This document shows positions 7,934 through 16,353 of a stretch of 24,691 nucleotides of DNA, one piece after another. The stretch is from CAZLMG01 sp964560765 (GTDB taxonomy: Bacteria > Bdellovibrionota_B > Oligoflexia > Oligoflexales > CAZLMG01). The notes beneath the pieces are model-generated. The model was not told the DNA's origin and did not search any database. It worked only from the letters and a program-made list of their open reading frames with translations. The stretch spans positions 1 through 24,691 of the forward strand of contig CAZLMG010000052.1 in NCBI GenBank assembly GCA_964560765.1. Direction: 5' to 3'. Made by a program: the position numbers and the translations under genes. Position 1 is the first letter of the stretch. Each line of letters opens with the position of its first letter.

Positions 7934-8994
7934 CCATTCAACGATCCCTATTCGTGAGTTCTTTAGTTGCCTTGAGCTGCACCAGTTCCATGGGCTGGAG
8001 TCGCGCACCCCTCCGCCCGATCACAGCACGCGGCCCGCTTCTTGCCGACGAAATGGCAGTGGTGCAACTCTTCGAACAATCAGCTCCTTCGGTAGCTCAC
8101 ATCACCACCACGTCTGTTCAACGTGATTTCTTCAGCATGAATGTCATGGAAGTTCCTCGCGGAACTGGCAGTGGCTTTATCTGGGACGAGCGGGGGCACA
8201 TCGTCACTAATTTTCACGTTATCCAGGGCGCAAGTCGAGCGCGTGTCACACTGCGCGATCGTAAGAGTTTTGAAGCTCGCTTGGTAGGAGTCGCCCCTGA
8301 GCGTGACATAGCTGTGCTAAAGATTGACGCGCCATCGAAAGAGCTGCGCCCATTGCCCGTTGGCTCGTCTGCCGATCTTTTGGTTGGACAGCGCGTCTAT
8401 GCCATCGGCAACCCATTTGGCTTCGACCAATCCTTGAGTACTGGCGTGATTAGCGCCCTTGGGCGGGAAATCGAATCCGCTACGGGCACTCCCATCAAAG
8501 ACGTGATCCAAACCGATGCCGCCATCAATCCAGGAAACTCTGGTGGGCCACTTTTGGACAGCGCTGGCCGATTGATTGGCGTCAATACAGCCATTTATAG
8601 CCCTTCAGGTGCTTATGCCGGGATTGGCTTTGCGATTCCTGCCGAGACCGTCAATTGGGTGGTATCCGAACTAATTACTTTTGGAAAGATTGCCCGACCA
8701 TCCCTGGGCGTTGGCCTGGCTTCAGACAGGGTGGCCGCCGCATTGCGACTGCCCGGGGCACTGGTCACGGAAGTGCAGCCGAAGAGTCCGGCCGCAGTGG
8801 TTGGCTTGCGCGCAACAGTGGTGCAGCGGGGACGGGTGCAGCAATTAGGCGATGTGATCCTTGCCATCGATGGCAAACAGATTGAGTCGAGCCGGCAAGT
8901 TTTTGAATTAATCATTGGCTATAAGACGGGCGATCGCGTCAAGCTTACCATCATGCGTGATGGTAAAAAGCAAGATATGGAAGTTACGCTGTAA
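7930..8994 (+). CDS. HtrA/Deg-family periplasmic serine protease with one PDZ domain
   Basis: A 354-residue trypsin-like protease of the HtrA family, which degrades or refolds damaged envelope proteins. The triad is complete: H96 in TNFHVI, D126 in ERDIAVL and S204 in NPGNSGGPL. One PDZ domain follows at about 258-354 (QLGDVILAIDGK), giving a DegS-like architecture rather than the two-PDZ DegP form. The N-terminus has a hydrophobic signal of about 20 residues; Cys17 in ALSC leaves lipidation possible. The start is a TTG at 7930-7932 within TTGA, so its last two bases are shared with the preceding stop codon. GGAG at 7919-7922 is ideally spaced seven bases upstream, which supports this rare start and translational coupling to the barrel gene. 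The partner barrel suggests an outer-membrane quality-control or processing pair, which is inference. Confidence 0.92.
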   Translation: MTIQRSLFVSSLVALSCTSSMGWSRAPLRPITARGPLLADEMAVVQLFEQSAPSVAHITTTSVQRDFFSMNVMEVPRGTGSGFIWDERGHIVTNFHVIQGASRARVTLRDRKSFEARLVGVAPERDIAVLKIDAPSKELRPLPVGSSADLLVGQRVYAIGNPFGFDQSLSTGVISALGREIESATGTPIKDVIQTDAAINPGNSGGPLLDSAGRLIGVNTAIYSPSGAYAGIGFAIPAETVNWVVSELITFGKIARPSLGVGLASDRVAAALRLPGALVTEVQPKSPAAVVGLRATVVQRGRVQQLGDVILAIDGKQIESSRQVFELIIGYKTGDRVKLTIMRDGKKQDMEVTL

Positions 8995-9021
8995 CCATCT
9001 GCAAACGCTGCTGCTGCGGTC

Positions 9022-9040
9022 AGCCGTCTACGGCTTCTTT
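9022..9040 (+). terminator. Weak hairpin after htrA-like gene
   Basis: AGCCG at 9022-9026 and CGGCT at 9031-9035 form a five-pair stem with a four-base loop, followed by TCTTT. It lies 27 bases past the HtrA stop and contains the stop codon of the convergent gene. The stem is short, so a terminator role is doubtful. Confidence 0.25.
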
Positions 9041-9858
9041 GCATTCCAAGCGGCATCGATGTCCAATAGCATGGCACTCATATCTACCGGCTTTAGGTAG
9101 ACATGCAACCAACTTAGCCCCTTCAATTTTTCGATGATTTGCACGACTTCGGGCGCGTGTAACTTCGGATCCATCAGCACGCAGACAAATTTAACGAATG
9201 GCAGGTGATTCAAGAGCTTCAGTGTAGCAGTCCACTTGTTGGCCGGAGCTCCGTCAATATCAATGATTATGGTTGTACACTCTTTTGATACGGCGCGAAT
9301 TTGTTGATCGGTCTGTAGCTCAGCAAGCCAAAGACGCTCGATAGAAACATTTACCGTCGCCTGAAACATATGGCTGAGCGCAGTAAATACGGACCCATCT
9401 GGTGATATCACGCCAATCGTTCGCACGGGCGCCGTCGTCGTCGAATTGGCAAAAAGGCTCTTGAAGCCTCGCGTGTTTACCAGACTTTCGAAAATGGCAT
9501 CTCGCGTGATGATACCAAGCAGCTCATCACGTTTCGCATCGGCATTGTGACCAACGATCGGTAGATGATGAAAACCATGCTTTTGCAAAAACTCGGGTGC
9601 TGTATGGATAAGGTGCGGCCCAATCGTCAAAACTGGACGAGTCATGAGCGTACTGATTGGCTTTGCTTGGTTCTGCGGATCACTGATCGTGGCAAACTTC
9701 AGCAAAAGATCTCTTACGGTAAAAATGCCTGCGACTTGTCCTTGGGAATCCTGGATCAGCGCGTAGGAACTTTTGTGCTCTGCCATCAGCAAGACGACGT
9801 CCCGAATCGGTGTGTCGATCGTTGTCAAAAAGCAAGGTGCCGGTTTGACCAAAAACAT
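9028..9858 (-). CDS. CBS-domain pair fused to a receiver-like domain
   Basis: The 276-residue soluble protein has two CBS motifs, at about 12-60 (IFTVRDLLLKF) and 72-126 (HHLPIVGH, GIITRDAIFESL). CBS pairs usually bind adenine nucleotides and act as regulatory sensors. The C-terminal part (about 146-273) looks like a response-regulator receiver fold: a hydrophobic strand ending in D200/D202 (IIIDIDG) and the lysine-proline motif YLKP with K256. The acidic pocket of a normal receiver is not clear at its start, so it may not be phosphorylated. ATG at 9858 is chosen over GTG at 9864 because AAGGAG lies seven bases before the ATG and only one before the GTG. It follows the purine permease by 69 bases in the same direction, suggesting one operon and a purine or energy-state signal. 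CBS call firm; receiver call tentative. Confidence 0.82.
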   Translation of the reverse strand: MFLVKPAPCFLTTIDTPIRDVVLLMAEHKSSYALIQDSQGQVAGIFTVRDLLLKFATISDPQNQAKPISTLMTRPVLTIGPHLIHTAPEFLQKHGFHHLPIVGHNADAKRDELLGIITRDAIFESLVNTRGFKSLFANSTTTAPVRTIGVISPDGSVFTALSHMFQATVNVSIERLWLAELQTDQQIRAVSKECTTIIIDIDGAPANKWTATLKLLNHLPFVKFVCVLMDPKLHAPEVVQIIEKLKGLSWLHVYLKPVDMSAMLLDIDAAWNAKKP

Positions 9859-9894
9859 TTTCACTCCTTAGAGAACCACTAGAATTCTTCAAGA

Positions 9895-9919
9895 GGCGAT
9901 CGATCAAATTAGGATCGCC
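9895..9919 (-). other. Intercistronic hairpin between permease and CBS gene
   Basis: GGCGATC at 9895-9901 pairs perfectly with GATCGCC at 9913-9919 around an 11-base loop. It sits just after the permease stop on the minus strand. No run of T follows, so it is more likely an RNA-stability or attenuation structure than a simple terminator. Confidence 0.4.
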
Positions 9920-9927
9920 ACCCTTCG

Positions 9928-11280
9928 TCAAGCGCCATGCCCCTGCTGAGACAGCAGCCACCACGCTGCACAAGCAAACACAACCCAGTAGGGACGTGGC
10001 ACCTCTCGACGTGCTGGCGATACCACCATCAGTAGACCATGCGCGACCACTCCCAACGATATCCCACTGGCAATGGAATAGGTGAGGGGAATTCCCAGAA
10101 TCGTCAGCATCGCAGGAATTGCCGCCTGAATGCGGCTCCAGTTAATCTGCTGAATCTGAGCGAACATCAGCGCGCCAACCAAGATCAGCGCGGGAGCCGT
10201 TGCCGCAGCTGGAACTAACTGCAGAATCGGCCAACCAATAAGGCAAAGTGCAAAAAACCCAGCGGCGAAAAGCGCAGCCGCTCCAGTTCTTGCGCCAGCC
10301 TCGATCCCAGCAGCCGATTCGATATAGCTTGTCACTGGACTTGTACCGACAGCGGCACCAGCGCAAGTTGCTGCAGCATCCGCAAGAAATGCCTGTTCGG
10401 CACGTGGCAGATGTCCGTCCTTATCGACGAAACCGCCCGCGTGCCCAACAGCGACCAAGGTACCGGCTGTATCAAAAAAATCGACGAATAAGAATGCCGC
10501 TACCACACCCCAAAACGTGGGCGTTGCCAAGGCCGAAAAGTCGAAAGCAAAGAATGTATCTGATGGCCAATGCGGCCACGCTAACCAGGCACCGCTAAGG
10601 TCCGGCGGCGGCGCCCCCTGAAACACGGGAAACGCCCCGGCGAATGCCAGAAGCGTGACAATCGACATGCCGATCAGGATGGAAGCTGCAACCCGATGGA
10701 TCATCAGCCACGTCATCACGATTAAGCCCACAAGACAGAGCCAAGCGGCAGGCTGGGTCAAATCCCCCATCGTCACCAGTGTGACCGGGTGTTTGACGAT
10801 TACGCCGCTTTGCGTCATGCCGATGGTTGCCAGAAATAAGCCGATTCCCGCCGCCGTTGCCAACTTCAGCTCTAACGGTAAACAGGCGACCAATCGCGCC
10901 CGTAGCGGTGTCAGAGAGATCAGCAAAAATATCAACCCGGAAACGACCACCGCAGCCAGGGCTTGCTGCCACGTATAGCCCATCGTTTGAACGACTGTAT
11001 AAGCAAAGAAAGCATTGAGGCCCATGCCAGGTGCAACGACGATCGGATAACGAGCCCAAATCGCCATGAGAATAGTACCGATACAAGTCGCAATGATTGT
11101 GGCCGTCATCAGTTGCGGTTTTAAGTCCAAGCCCTCTATGGCAATGGCAGAACTCAAAATTGCGGGATTAACCACAATGATATAGGCGGTTGTCAAAAAC
11201 ATAGTGAGTCCACCGCGAAATTCGCGCCCTAGGCTTGAACCTTCAGCACTACAGGCAAAATAGTCGGCGATTCGTCCCAT
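9928..11280 (-). CDS. AzgA-type NCS2 purine (adenine/guanine/hypoxanthine) permease
   Basis: A 450-residue inner-membrane transporter with about 12-14 hydrophobic segments. It carries the signatures of the AzgA branch of the nucleobase-cation symporter-2 family: TAYIIVVNPAILS (31-43), APGMGLNAFFAYT (83-95), FVDFFDTAGTLVAVGH (265-280) and GTSPVTSYIESAAGIEAGA (312-330). Known members take up purine bases with protons; the exact base cannot be read from the sequence. ATG at 11280 is chosen, with AAGGAG six bases upstream. The GTG at 11301 would only add seven residues. The CBS/receiver-like gene lies 69 bases downstream. Divergent from the lipoprotein gene at 11387. Confidence 0.92.
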   Translation of the reverse strand: MGRIADYFACSAEGSSLGREFRGGLTMFLTTAYIIVVNPAILSSAIAIEGLDLKPQLMTATIIATCIGTILMAIWARYPIVVAPGMGLNAFFAYTVVQTMGYTWQQALAAVVVSGLIFLLISLTPLRARLVACLPLELKLATAAGIGLFLATIGMTQSGVIVKHPVTLVTMGDLTQPAAWLCLVGLIVMTWLMIHRVAASILIGMSIVTLLAFAGAFPVFQGAPPPDLSGAWLAWPHWPSDTFFAFDFSALATPTFWGVVAAFLFVDFFDTAGTLVAVGHAGGFVDKDGHLPRAEQAFLADAAATCAGAAVGTSPVTSYIESAAGIEAGARTGAAALFAAGFFALCLIGWPILQLVPAAATAPALILVGALMFAQIQQINWSRIQAAIPAMLTILGIPLTYSIASGISLGVVAHGLLMVVSPARREVPRPYWVVFACAAWWLLSQQGHGA

Positions 11281-11386
11281 GATGGACTCCTTGGTAAGCA
11301 CAGGTCAATTTGCTATCATCTAGGAACCAATCCCAAATCTTATTTCCGGAATTCCGTACACTATTTTGTCATGGGGGAGAGTTTTC

Positions 11387-12367
11387 ATGAAGTTTCTTCT
11401 TGCACCAACATTGTTGGGCGCGACCCTGCTTGCAAGCAGTTGTCGCACGACCTCCGATGGGTCCGAGGCATCGGAAGGTCTCAGTCGCAAAAACTACAAC
11501 TACGCTGCCCAGCAGGCCGCTGACGAGTTGGCCCAGTTGGAGGCCGTCTTTCAGCAAGGTGGAGAAGACCTGCTGGCGATGCTGGGTCATGACACCGCCA
11601 CGTACAAGAACTTTCAAAAACTACGAAATAGGCACGTGCTGCTCCTGTTCGTCAAGAACAACGGAATCACCGAAGACGACCGCCGGGGCGCAGAGCCTGC
11701 GCCAGAAGACGGACCGGTTGGTAACGAGCCGATCCTGAGTTCACCGATCGAGTTCAATCTAAATGCAAATCTGTTGGTGAATTGCCAGACTTTTGTGAAC
11801 GAGCCCGGATTCGCACAGATCGACAAGAAGGTCTTTACTGCCATTCCAGAAGCCGAGCGTAAGCAACTCTTCTGCGCCAGTCTGCGAATGTGGCCGGCCG
11901 AGGATCGCCGCGTCAACCGGGGCAAGGGCGACGTTAAAGAGGTCTGGCTATATCTTGATTCGCAATATCGCCCATTTGGCAAGGAGCTCTTCGTTTACGA
12001 AAATAAGTCGGATGTGCGCAGCTACCGCACCGGTCTCGATCCAGCCTATTCTGTATCGTCGCAACTCGATGGCATCCCCTATGACGTTCCGAACTTAAAG
12101 ACTCTTGGACACATGTTGGCAGCACAACGCCCACTGCCAAAAGTGACGCGTGTCACAAGCGTCAATCTCCCCAAAGATGTTTATCTACAAAAGCAGCTAG
12201 CCAAACGACAAATTAAATTATGCCCACAAGGCAACGCCGTTGAGATGATCTATGAGAATCGCGGCGCGAGCTCGACCCAGCGGGTCACCTGGTGTCAGGG
12301 AGATGCATGGCCTACGGTCATCGATAATCCCATGTTCATCGCCATTCTAGCCAAAAAACCAAATTAA
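11387..12367 (+). CDS. Lipoprotein of unknown function, upstream partner of TGase-like gene
   Basis: A 326-residue protein I cannot assign to a family. It opens with a short lipoprotein signal ending LASSC, lipidated cysteine 19. The mature part is mostly soluble and mixed alpha/beta, with a helical region at about 40-80 (AAQQAADELAQLEAVFQQ) and an acidic Pro/Gly stretch at about 103-115. Four further cysteines lie in NCQTF, FCASL, LCPQG and WCQGD. ATG at 11387 has GGGGGAG seven bases upstream; the longer frame starts at a TTG with no support. Only 17 bases separate it from the transglutaminase-elicitor-like gene, so the two are almost certainly co-transcribed. A role as chaperone, inhibitor or anchor for that enzyme is a guess from this pairing. 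Confidence 0.8.
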   Translation: MKFLLAPTLLGATLLASSCRTTSDGSEASEGLSRKNYNYAAQQAADELAQLEAVFQQGGEDLLAMLGHDTATYKNFQKLRNRHVLLLFVKNNGITEDDRRGAEPAPEDGPVGNEPILSSPIEFNLNANLLVNCQTFVNEPGFAQIDKKVFTAIPEAERKQLFCASLRMWPAEDRRVNRGKGDVKEVWLYLDSQYRPFGKELFVYENKSDVRSYRTGLDPAYSVSSQLDGIPYDVPNLKTLGHMLAAQRPLPKVTRVTSVNLPKDVYLQKQLAKRQIKLCPQGNAVEMIYENRGASSTQRVTWCQGDAWPTVIDNPMFIAILAKKPN

Positions 12368-12384
12368 TCGGGAAGGTGACTCCT

Positions 12385-13830
12385 ATGAAGATACGATCAA
12401 AACCTGGGTTCCTGCTTGGAGCTTCCCTTGTCATCGCTGTCTCTGCTGATGCACAAACGGGTAACTTCAGTGTTCGCAACACCAGCCTGTCATTTATGTA
12501 CAACAACCATCGCGCGGCACAAGCCGATCCACTTCCGTGGGCTGGAAGTTACTTTGCATTTCGCAATGATGGCCTTGCCGATCGTGAGGGTGAGCCACAA
12601 TCGCCCTCAGAGAAGTTTGACGCGTTTTTCCGCCAAGGGAATCGGGCTACCGCCTGGGAGAAAGTCGAGCACTCGTGCAGCAAAGTTCCCCGCGATATGA
12701 AAAAGAGTTGCGAAGGCTGGTGGGGTCACTGCAACGCCTGGGCCGCAGCTGCCATTAAGCACCCAGAACCGCGCGATGATATCCGTATCGGCAACACAAC
12801 CTTTGGTGTTGGTGATCAGAAGGCTTACCTCACCGAGATCTGGATGTCTTCCGACTCCCTATTTGCCGGCGACACAGACAAGGGCGTCGAAACCAAAACA
12901 GCTTGGGTTTGCGACCCGGATCACGCAATTTCTCGTAAAGTGAATGAGTATGGATCGACGCCATACGATGCTTTTTGGGACATGTCGCCGCGTGATTTCT
13001 TCTACATCTTTACCAACTATCTGGGTACGCGCAAACAGGGGATCGTGATCGATCGTTTCACTGGCGATCAGGTTTGGAATCAGCCCGTTGTCGCCTATCG
13101 CATCGAGGACCTGAAGGAAGGTCAAGATTTTGGCGACGTCCAGGAAGTCGATGGCCGCCGCCTATATCCAGTCAAGCTCACTATGCATATCTATTGGGCG
13201 AATGATGGTGTCTACGCCAACCACCTGACAGCGCTGCCATTCGACGTGATGCAGGCTGACAAATTATTGCGTACAGCGAGGTACCAAGAGTCATTTCAGC
13301 ACCGCGAGTTGAAGTTCACATTGTTTACTAACGAACCCGTCGAAGTTCGCGACGGCAAGATCACCAACGATCCCCGCATCGTCGGCAAAGGCATCTGGTA
13401 CAACCAAGAAAACTGCACCAGTCTCGATGCCGCCGAGCACGACGAGGGTCATCCTGACTTTATCTGGGCACCGACAACCCTACTGACTCCAGATGGAAGC
13501 GCCAATCCTTACATCGAGTCAGACAAAGTCATGCAGATTCTTGAGAAGCGGGCAAACCCAGGCCCAGGCCCCGGAGCCGAGGAGGCCATCAAAGATGCGA
13601 CGCTGAAGATCGAAGTCAGCAGCTTTCCAGGGCGGACATCGCGGCTCAACATCCGCCGATTGGTCAAAGCCGCTCTGACGCGTGCCGGCATCAAGCACAC
13701 GGTAGACATGGGTTCTTTCACCATGAATACCCGGACCATCACCATGGTGATTAAGCTGAAGGGCAGCGTGACCGCAGCGGATGTATCGACAGCGTTGAGC
13801 GATGCAGGAATTACCGCAACCGTTCAATAG
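12385..13830 (+). CDS. Secreted transglutaminase-elicitor-like (TGase_elicitor) protein
   Basis: The 481-residue product has a clear signal peptide (about 1-23, ending ADA-QT). Its body resembles the transglutaminase elicitor family known from Phytophthora and some bacteria: WAGSYFAFRNDGL (near 52-64), PSEKFDAFF, GWWGHCNAWAAAAI with candidate catalytic C116, and a later DRFTGDQVWNQPVVAY block. That family cross-links proteins through glutamine and lysine side chains, with a Cys-dependent active site. The full triad cannot be assigned by eye. A Pro/Gly hinge (PGPGPG, near 395) leads to an extra C-terminal domain of about 80 residues, predicted alpha/beta. The start has GGAAGG at 12371-12376, eight bases before the ATG. 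It follows the lipoprotein by 17 bases and ends before a strong terminator. Family call is from recalled motifs; activity on a target is inference. Confidence 0.68.
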   Translation: MKIRSKPGFLLGASLVIAVSADAQTGNFSVRNTSLSFMYNNHRAAQADPLPWAGSYFAFRNDGLADREGEPQSPSEKFDAFFRQGNRATAWEKVEHSCSKVPRDMKKSCEGWWGHCNAWAAAAIKHPEPRDDIRIGNTTFGVGDQKAYLTEIWMSSDSLFAGDTDKGVETKTAWVCDPDHAISRKVNEYGSTPYDAFWDMSPRDFFYIFTNYLGTRKQGIVIDRFTGDQVWNQPVVAYRIEDLKEGQDFGDVQEVDGRRLYPVKLTMHIYWANDGVYANHLTALPFDVMQADKLLRTARYQESFQHRELKFTLFTNEPVEVRDGKITNDPRIVGKGIWYNQENCTSLDAAEHDEGHPDFIWAPTTLLTPDGSANPYIESDKVMQILEKRANPGPGPGAEEAIKDATLKIEVSSFPGRTSRLNIRRLVKAALTRAGIKHTVDMGSFTMNTRTITMVIKLKGSVTAADVSTALSDAGITATVQ

Positions 13831-13850
13831 TGACAGTTACAAGACAGATG

Positions 13851-13888
13851 GGGGCGCTCAGCCATTGCGGAGCGCCCTTTTCTTTTCT
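13851..13888 (+). terminator. Rho-independent terminator after the TGase-like gene
   Basis: GGGCGCTC at 13852-13859 and GAGCGCCC at 13870-13877 form a perfect eight-pair GC-rich stem around a ten-base loop, followed at once by TTTTCTTTTCT. It lies 21 bases past the stop codon at 13830 and in front of the convergent ftsH. Confidence 0.9.
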
Positions 13889-13915
13889 GAATGTGGCGTA
13901 GGGTGATGAATTCAC

Positions 13916-15745
13916 TCATTCCGGACGCAAGAGGCGGGCAAAGTACGGCGCTAGCTCTTCTTGATTCAGCGTTTCCCTCTGCAAGAGCACACGTGCACAC
14001 TCTTCCAACAACGGACGATTGAGCTGCAAAATATCTTGCGCCCTCTTCAGGCCTCGATTGACGATATCGCGTACCGCCCGATCAATCATTTGCGCAGACT
14101 GCTCGCTATAGAGGCGCTCTCGCCCAATACTAGCCTGTCCTAGAAAATTTGCCGGCTCGCGATCATAAGTCGCATGCCCCAGCTCCGTGTTCATTCCATA
14201 ACGCGCCACCATCTCGCGCGCCACATCCGAAGCACGACTAATATCATCTGCCGCTCCTGTGGAAAGATGTTGAAACATCAAGAGTTCGGATGCTCGCCCA
14301 CCCAACAATACCGCAATTTTGTTCTCCAACTCATCACTAGTCAGAATGTAACGATCCTCGGTCGGCCGCTGCATCGTATAGCCGAGAGCACCAATACCTC
14401 GCGGAATAATCGATACTTTGTGAACTTGATCGACATTCGGGAGGGAAGCTCCGACTAGCGCATGGCCCATTTCATGAAATGCAACGATCTCGCGTTCGCG
14501 CGGACTCATCAGTCGATTGCGTTTTTCAATGCCGGCGACGATGCGCTCGATGGCCTGAGTAAAGTCGTTCAGGTCGACCTGCTCGGCTTGTCGTCGCGTG
14601 GCCACTAAGGCGGCTTCGTTCACTAGGTTTGCCAAATCAGCACCGGTAAAGCCTGGAGTCATGGCCGCGACCTGTTCCAGATCTGCAGTAGGGGCCAACT
14701 TGATCTTGCGCACATGTACGTTCAAAATCTGGACACGCCCAGGTCGGTCAGGCCGATCGACTAACACTTGGCGATCGAAACGTCCGGCACGCAGCAGCGC
14801 GGGGTCAAGGATTTCAGGCCGATTGGTGGCCGCAAGTAAGACGATGCCCGAGCCAGAATCAAACCCATCCATCTCCACCAGGAGTTGATTAAGCGTTTGC
14901 TCTTTTTCGTCGTGCCCACCAAAAGGCGCATTGCCGGCCCGCGAGCGACCTAAGGCATCCAACTCATCGATAAAGATAATGCAAGGCGACTTGACGCGAG
15001 CTTGCTCAAAGAGATCTCGCACGCGCGCCGCCCCAACACCGACAAACATTTCCACAAACTCAGAGCCACTGATGGAGAAAAATGGGACGGCAGCCTCGCC
15101 AGCCACCGCTTTCGCGAGCAATGTTTTGCCAGTCCCGGGAGGACCCACCAGTAAAACCCCTTTCGGCATGCGAGCGCCCAATCGAGCAAAGGTCTTCTGG
15201 TCTTTCAAAAACTGGACGATCTCAACGAGCTCAGCTTTAGCCTCGTCCACCCCGGCCACGTCGTTGAAATCCACCCCTGTATCGGTTTCCATATAGACTT
15301 TAGCTTTGCTCTTGCCGATAGACATGAGTTGCCCACCCATTCCACCGGAGGCAGCCATGCGGCGCATCAGGTACATCCACAGCAGAAAGAAAAGCAAGAC
15401 CGGCAAAACCCACGACAAGACGTCGCGGATGAACGTATTTTCAATCATTCGCGCAAAAGTAATGCCCTTGCCGGCTAGCTTGGCTGCAAGATCCTCTTCC
15501 ACCCGATTGGTAATAAATTGCTTTTGCCCGTTGGCGAGCGGCTCCTTCACCGAGCCACGAATATGGGTGTCCGTGATGACCAGGTCGGAAACCTTGCCCT
15601 CATCCAAGAGCTGCTGAAATTCACTGTAGGGAATTTGCGAGACGCTTTGGGTCGCGACCCAAATATCCCGCAACAAGACGACGCCGAGAACGGCCATCAT
15701 CAAATAAAATGCATTGAAACTCCAAGTCTTTCGCTCTGCAGCCAT
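13916..15745 (-). CDS. ftsH: ATP-dependent zinc metalloprotease FtsH
   Basis: A 609-residue FtsH, the membrane-anchored hexameric protease that extracts and degrades membrane proteins and short-lived regulators. In order: membrane segment 1 (about 10-29), a periplasmic domain, membrane segment 2 (about 109-127), an AAA+ module and the M41 peptidase. Walker A is GPPGTGKT (201-208), Walker B IIFIDELDALGRSR, pore loop FVG (about 234-236), and the second region of homology includes RAGRFDRQV. The zinc site is HEMGH (H424, E425, H428) with D501 in ADDIS as likely third ligand. All active residues are intact and the length is normal. ATG at 15745 has AGGAGG upstream; a longer frame reaching 15811 would overlap the preceding gene. 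It starts 32 bases after the stop of the cytochrome-like lipoprotein on the same strand, so they may share a transcript. Confidence 0.97.
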   Translation of the reverse strand: MAAERKTWSFNAFYLMMAVLGVVLLRDIWVATQSVSQIPYSEFQQLLDEGKVSDLVITDTHIRGSVKEPLANGQKQFITNRVEEDLAAKLAGKGITFARMIENTFIRDVLSWVLPVLLFFLLWMYLMRRMAASGGMGGQLMSIGKSKAKVYMETDTGVDFNDVAGVDEAKAELVEIVQFLKDQKTFARLGARMPKGVLLVGPPGTGKTLLAKAVAGEAAVPFFSISGSEFVEMFVGVGAARVRDLFEQARVKSPCIIFIDELDALGRSRAGNAPFGGHDEKEQTLNQLLVEMDGFDSGSGIVLLAATNRPEILDPALLRAGRFDRQVLVDRPDRPGRVQILNVHVRKIKLAPTADLEQVAAMTPGFTGADLANLVNEAALVATRRQAEQVDLNDFTQAIERIVAGIEKRNRLMSPREREIVAFHEMGHALVGASLPNVDQVHKVSIIPRGIGALGYTMQRPTEDRYILTSDELENKIAVLLGGRASELLMFQHLSTGAADDISRASDVAREMVARYGMNTELGHATYDREPANFLGQASIGRERLYSEQSAQMIDRAVRDIVNRGLKRAQDILQLNRPLLEECARVLLQRETLNQEELAPYFARLLRPE

Positions 15746-15777
15746 GGACCCTCCTGTGGCCCATGAACATAGTCGGA

Positions 15778-16353
15778 TTAAGGGGTGCAGTCCAGTTCCT
15801 TGGTCCACCACTCGGTGACCCTGGCCGAAGGCATATTGGCCGCCTGATTGCCACCACCATGACCCGTATTTCGGCTAAATTTGTTGATGAAATTGTTAAT
15901 ATTGGCGTTGAAGTCGTTCATGACTGAGGCTCGCAGGGTCAGGCGGTTCGTGCGTATGTTGCCCGTGCCCTTATCGAGGCGCAGGCCGCCTGAGTTGGTG
16001 CCATGGCACCCGGCGTTACCACAAGTCGCTTCGATCCCGGGCTGAACGTTCAATGCAAAGCTGTCTTGCGCGATGACACAGGGATCCGTTGGAACAACAG
16101 GTCCCGCCGATGGGCTCGGGGTCGGTGATGGCCCGTTGCTGGAATTGGTGACCGGCTCACTGCTGGTTTCTGGATTCGGCGCCTTGGTCAAATCCTCAGT
16201 GGACTTCTTATCGTCCCTCTGGTCGTCGGTAACTTCAGAGGTGTCATCCACAAGGCGACGGTCGATGACCATTGGCTCGTCGATGCCGCAGCTGGTCACC
16301 ACCAACCCAGCCGTCAGTACTACGCTCCACATCGATAAATTAGCTTGCCTCAT
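15778..16353 (-). CDS. Cytochrome-c-like lipoprotein with CX4CH motif
   Basis: A 191-residue probable lipoprotein (lipobox VTSC, Cys22). The mature protein begins CGIDEP, then has a long disordered linker rich in Asp, Thr, Ser and Pro (about 30-90). A compact C-terminal domain follows, with CGNAGCHG (C111, C116, H117) and GGLRLDKG. Standard haem c sites are CXXCH; here four residues separate the cysteines. Similar CX4CH sites occur in cytochrome-like domains of delta-proteobacteria and planctomycetes, where the sequence after the motif resembles this one. M174 in ANMPS could be the second axial ligand. Haem attachment is not proven, and the two cysteines could form a disulphide instead. The start is ATG after a G-rich run. 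It lies just upstream of ftsH and divergent from the cupredoxin-like lipoprotein. Confidence 0.72.
   Translation of the reverse strand: MRQANLSMWSVVLTAGLVVTSCGIDEPMVIDRRLVDDTSEVTDDQRDDKKSTEDLTKAPNPETSSEPVTNSSNGPSPTPSPSAGPVVPTDPCVIAQDSFALNVQPGIEATCGNAGCHGTNSGGLRLDKGTGNIRTNRLTLRASVMNDFNANINNFINKFSRNTGHGGGNQAANMPSARVTEWWTKELDCTP

Noticed and set aside
10595..11086. Minus-strand open frame of 163 codons overlapping the permease
   Set aside because: Out-of-frame shadow of the permease; the permease motifs are in the other frame.
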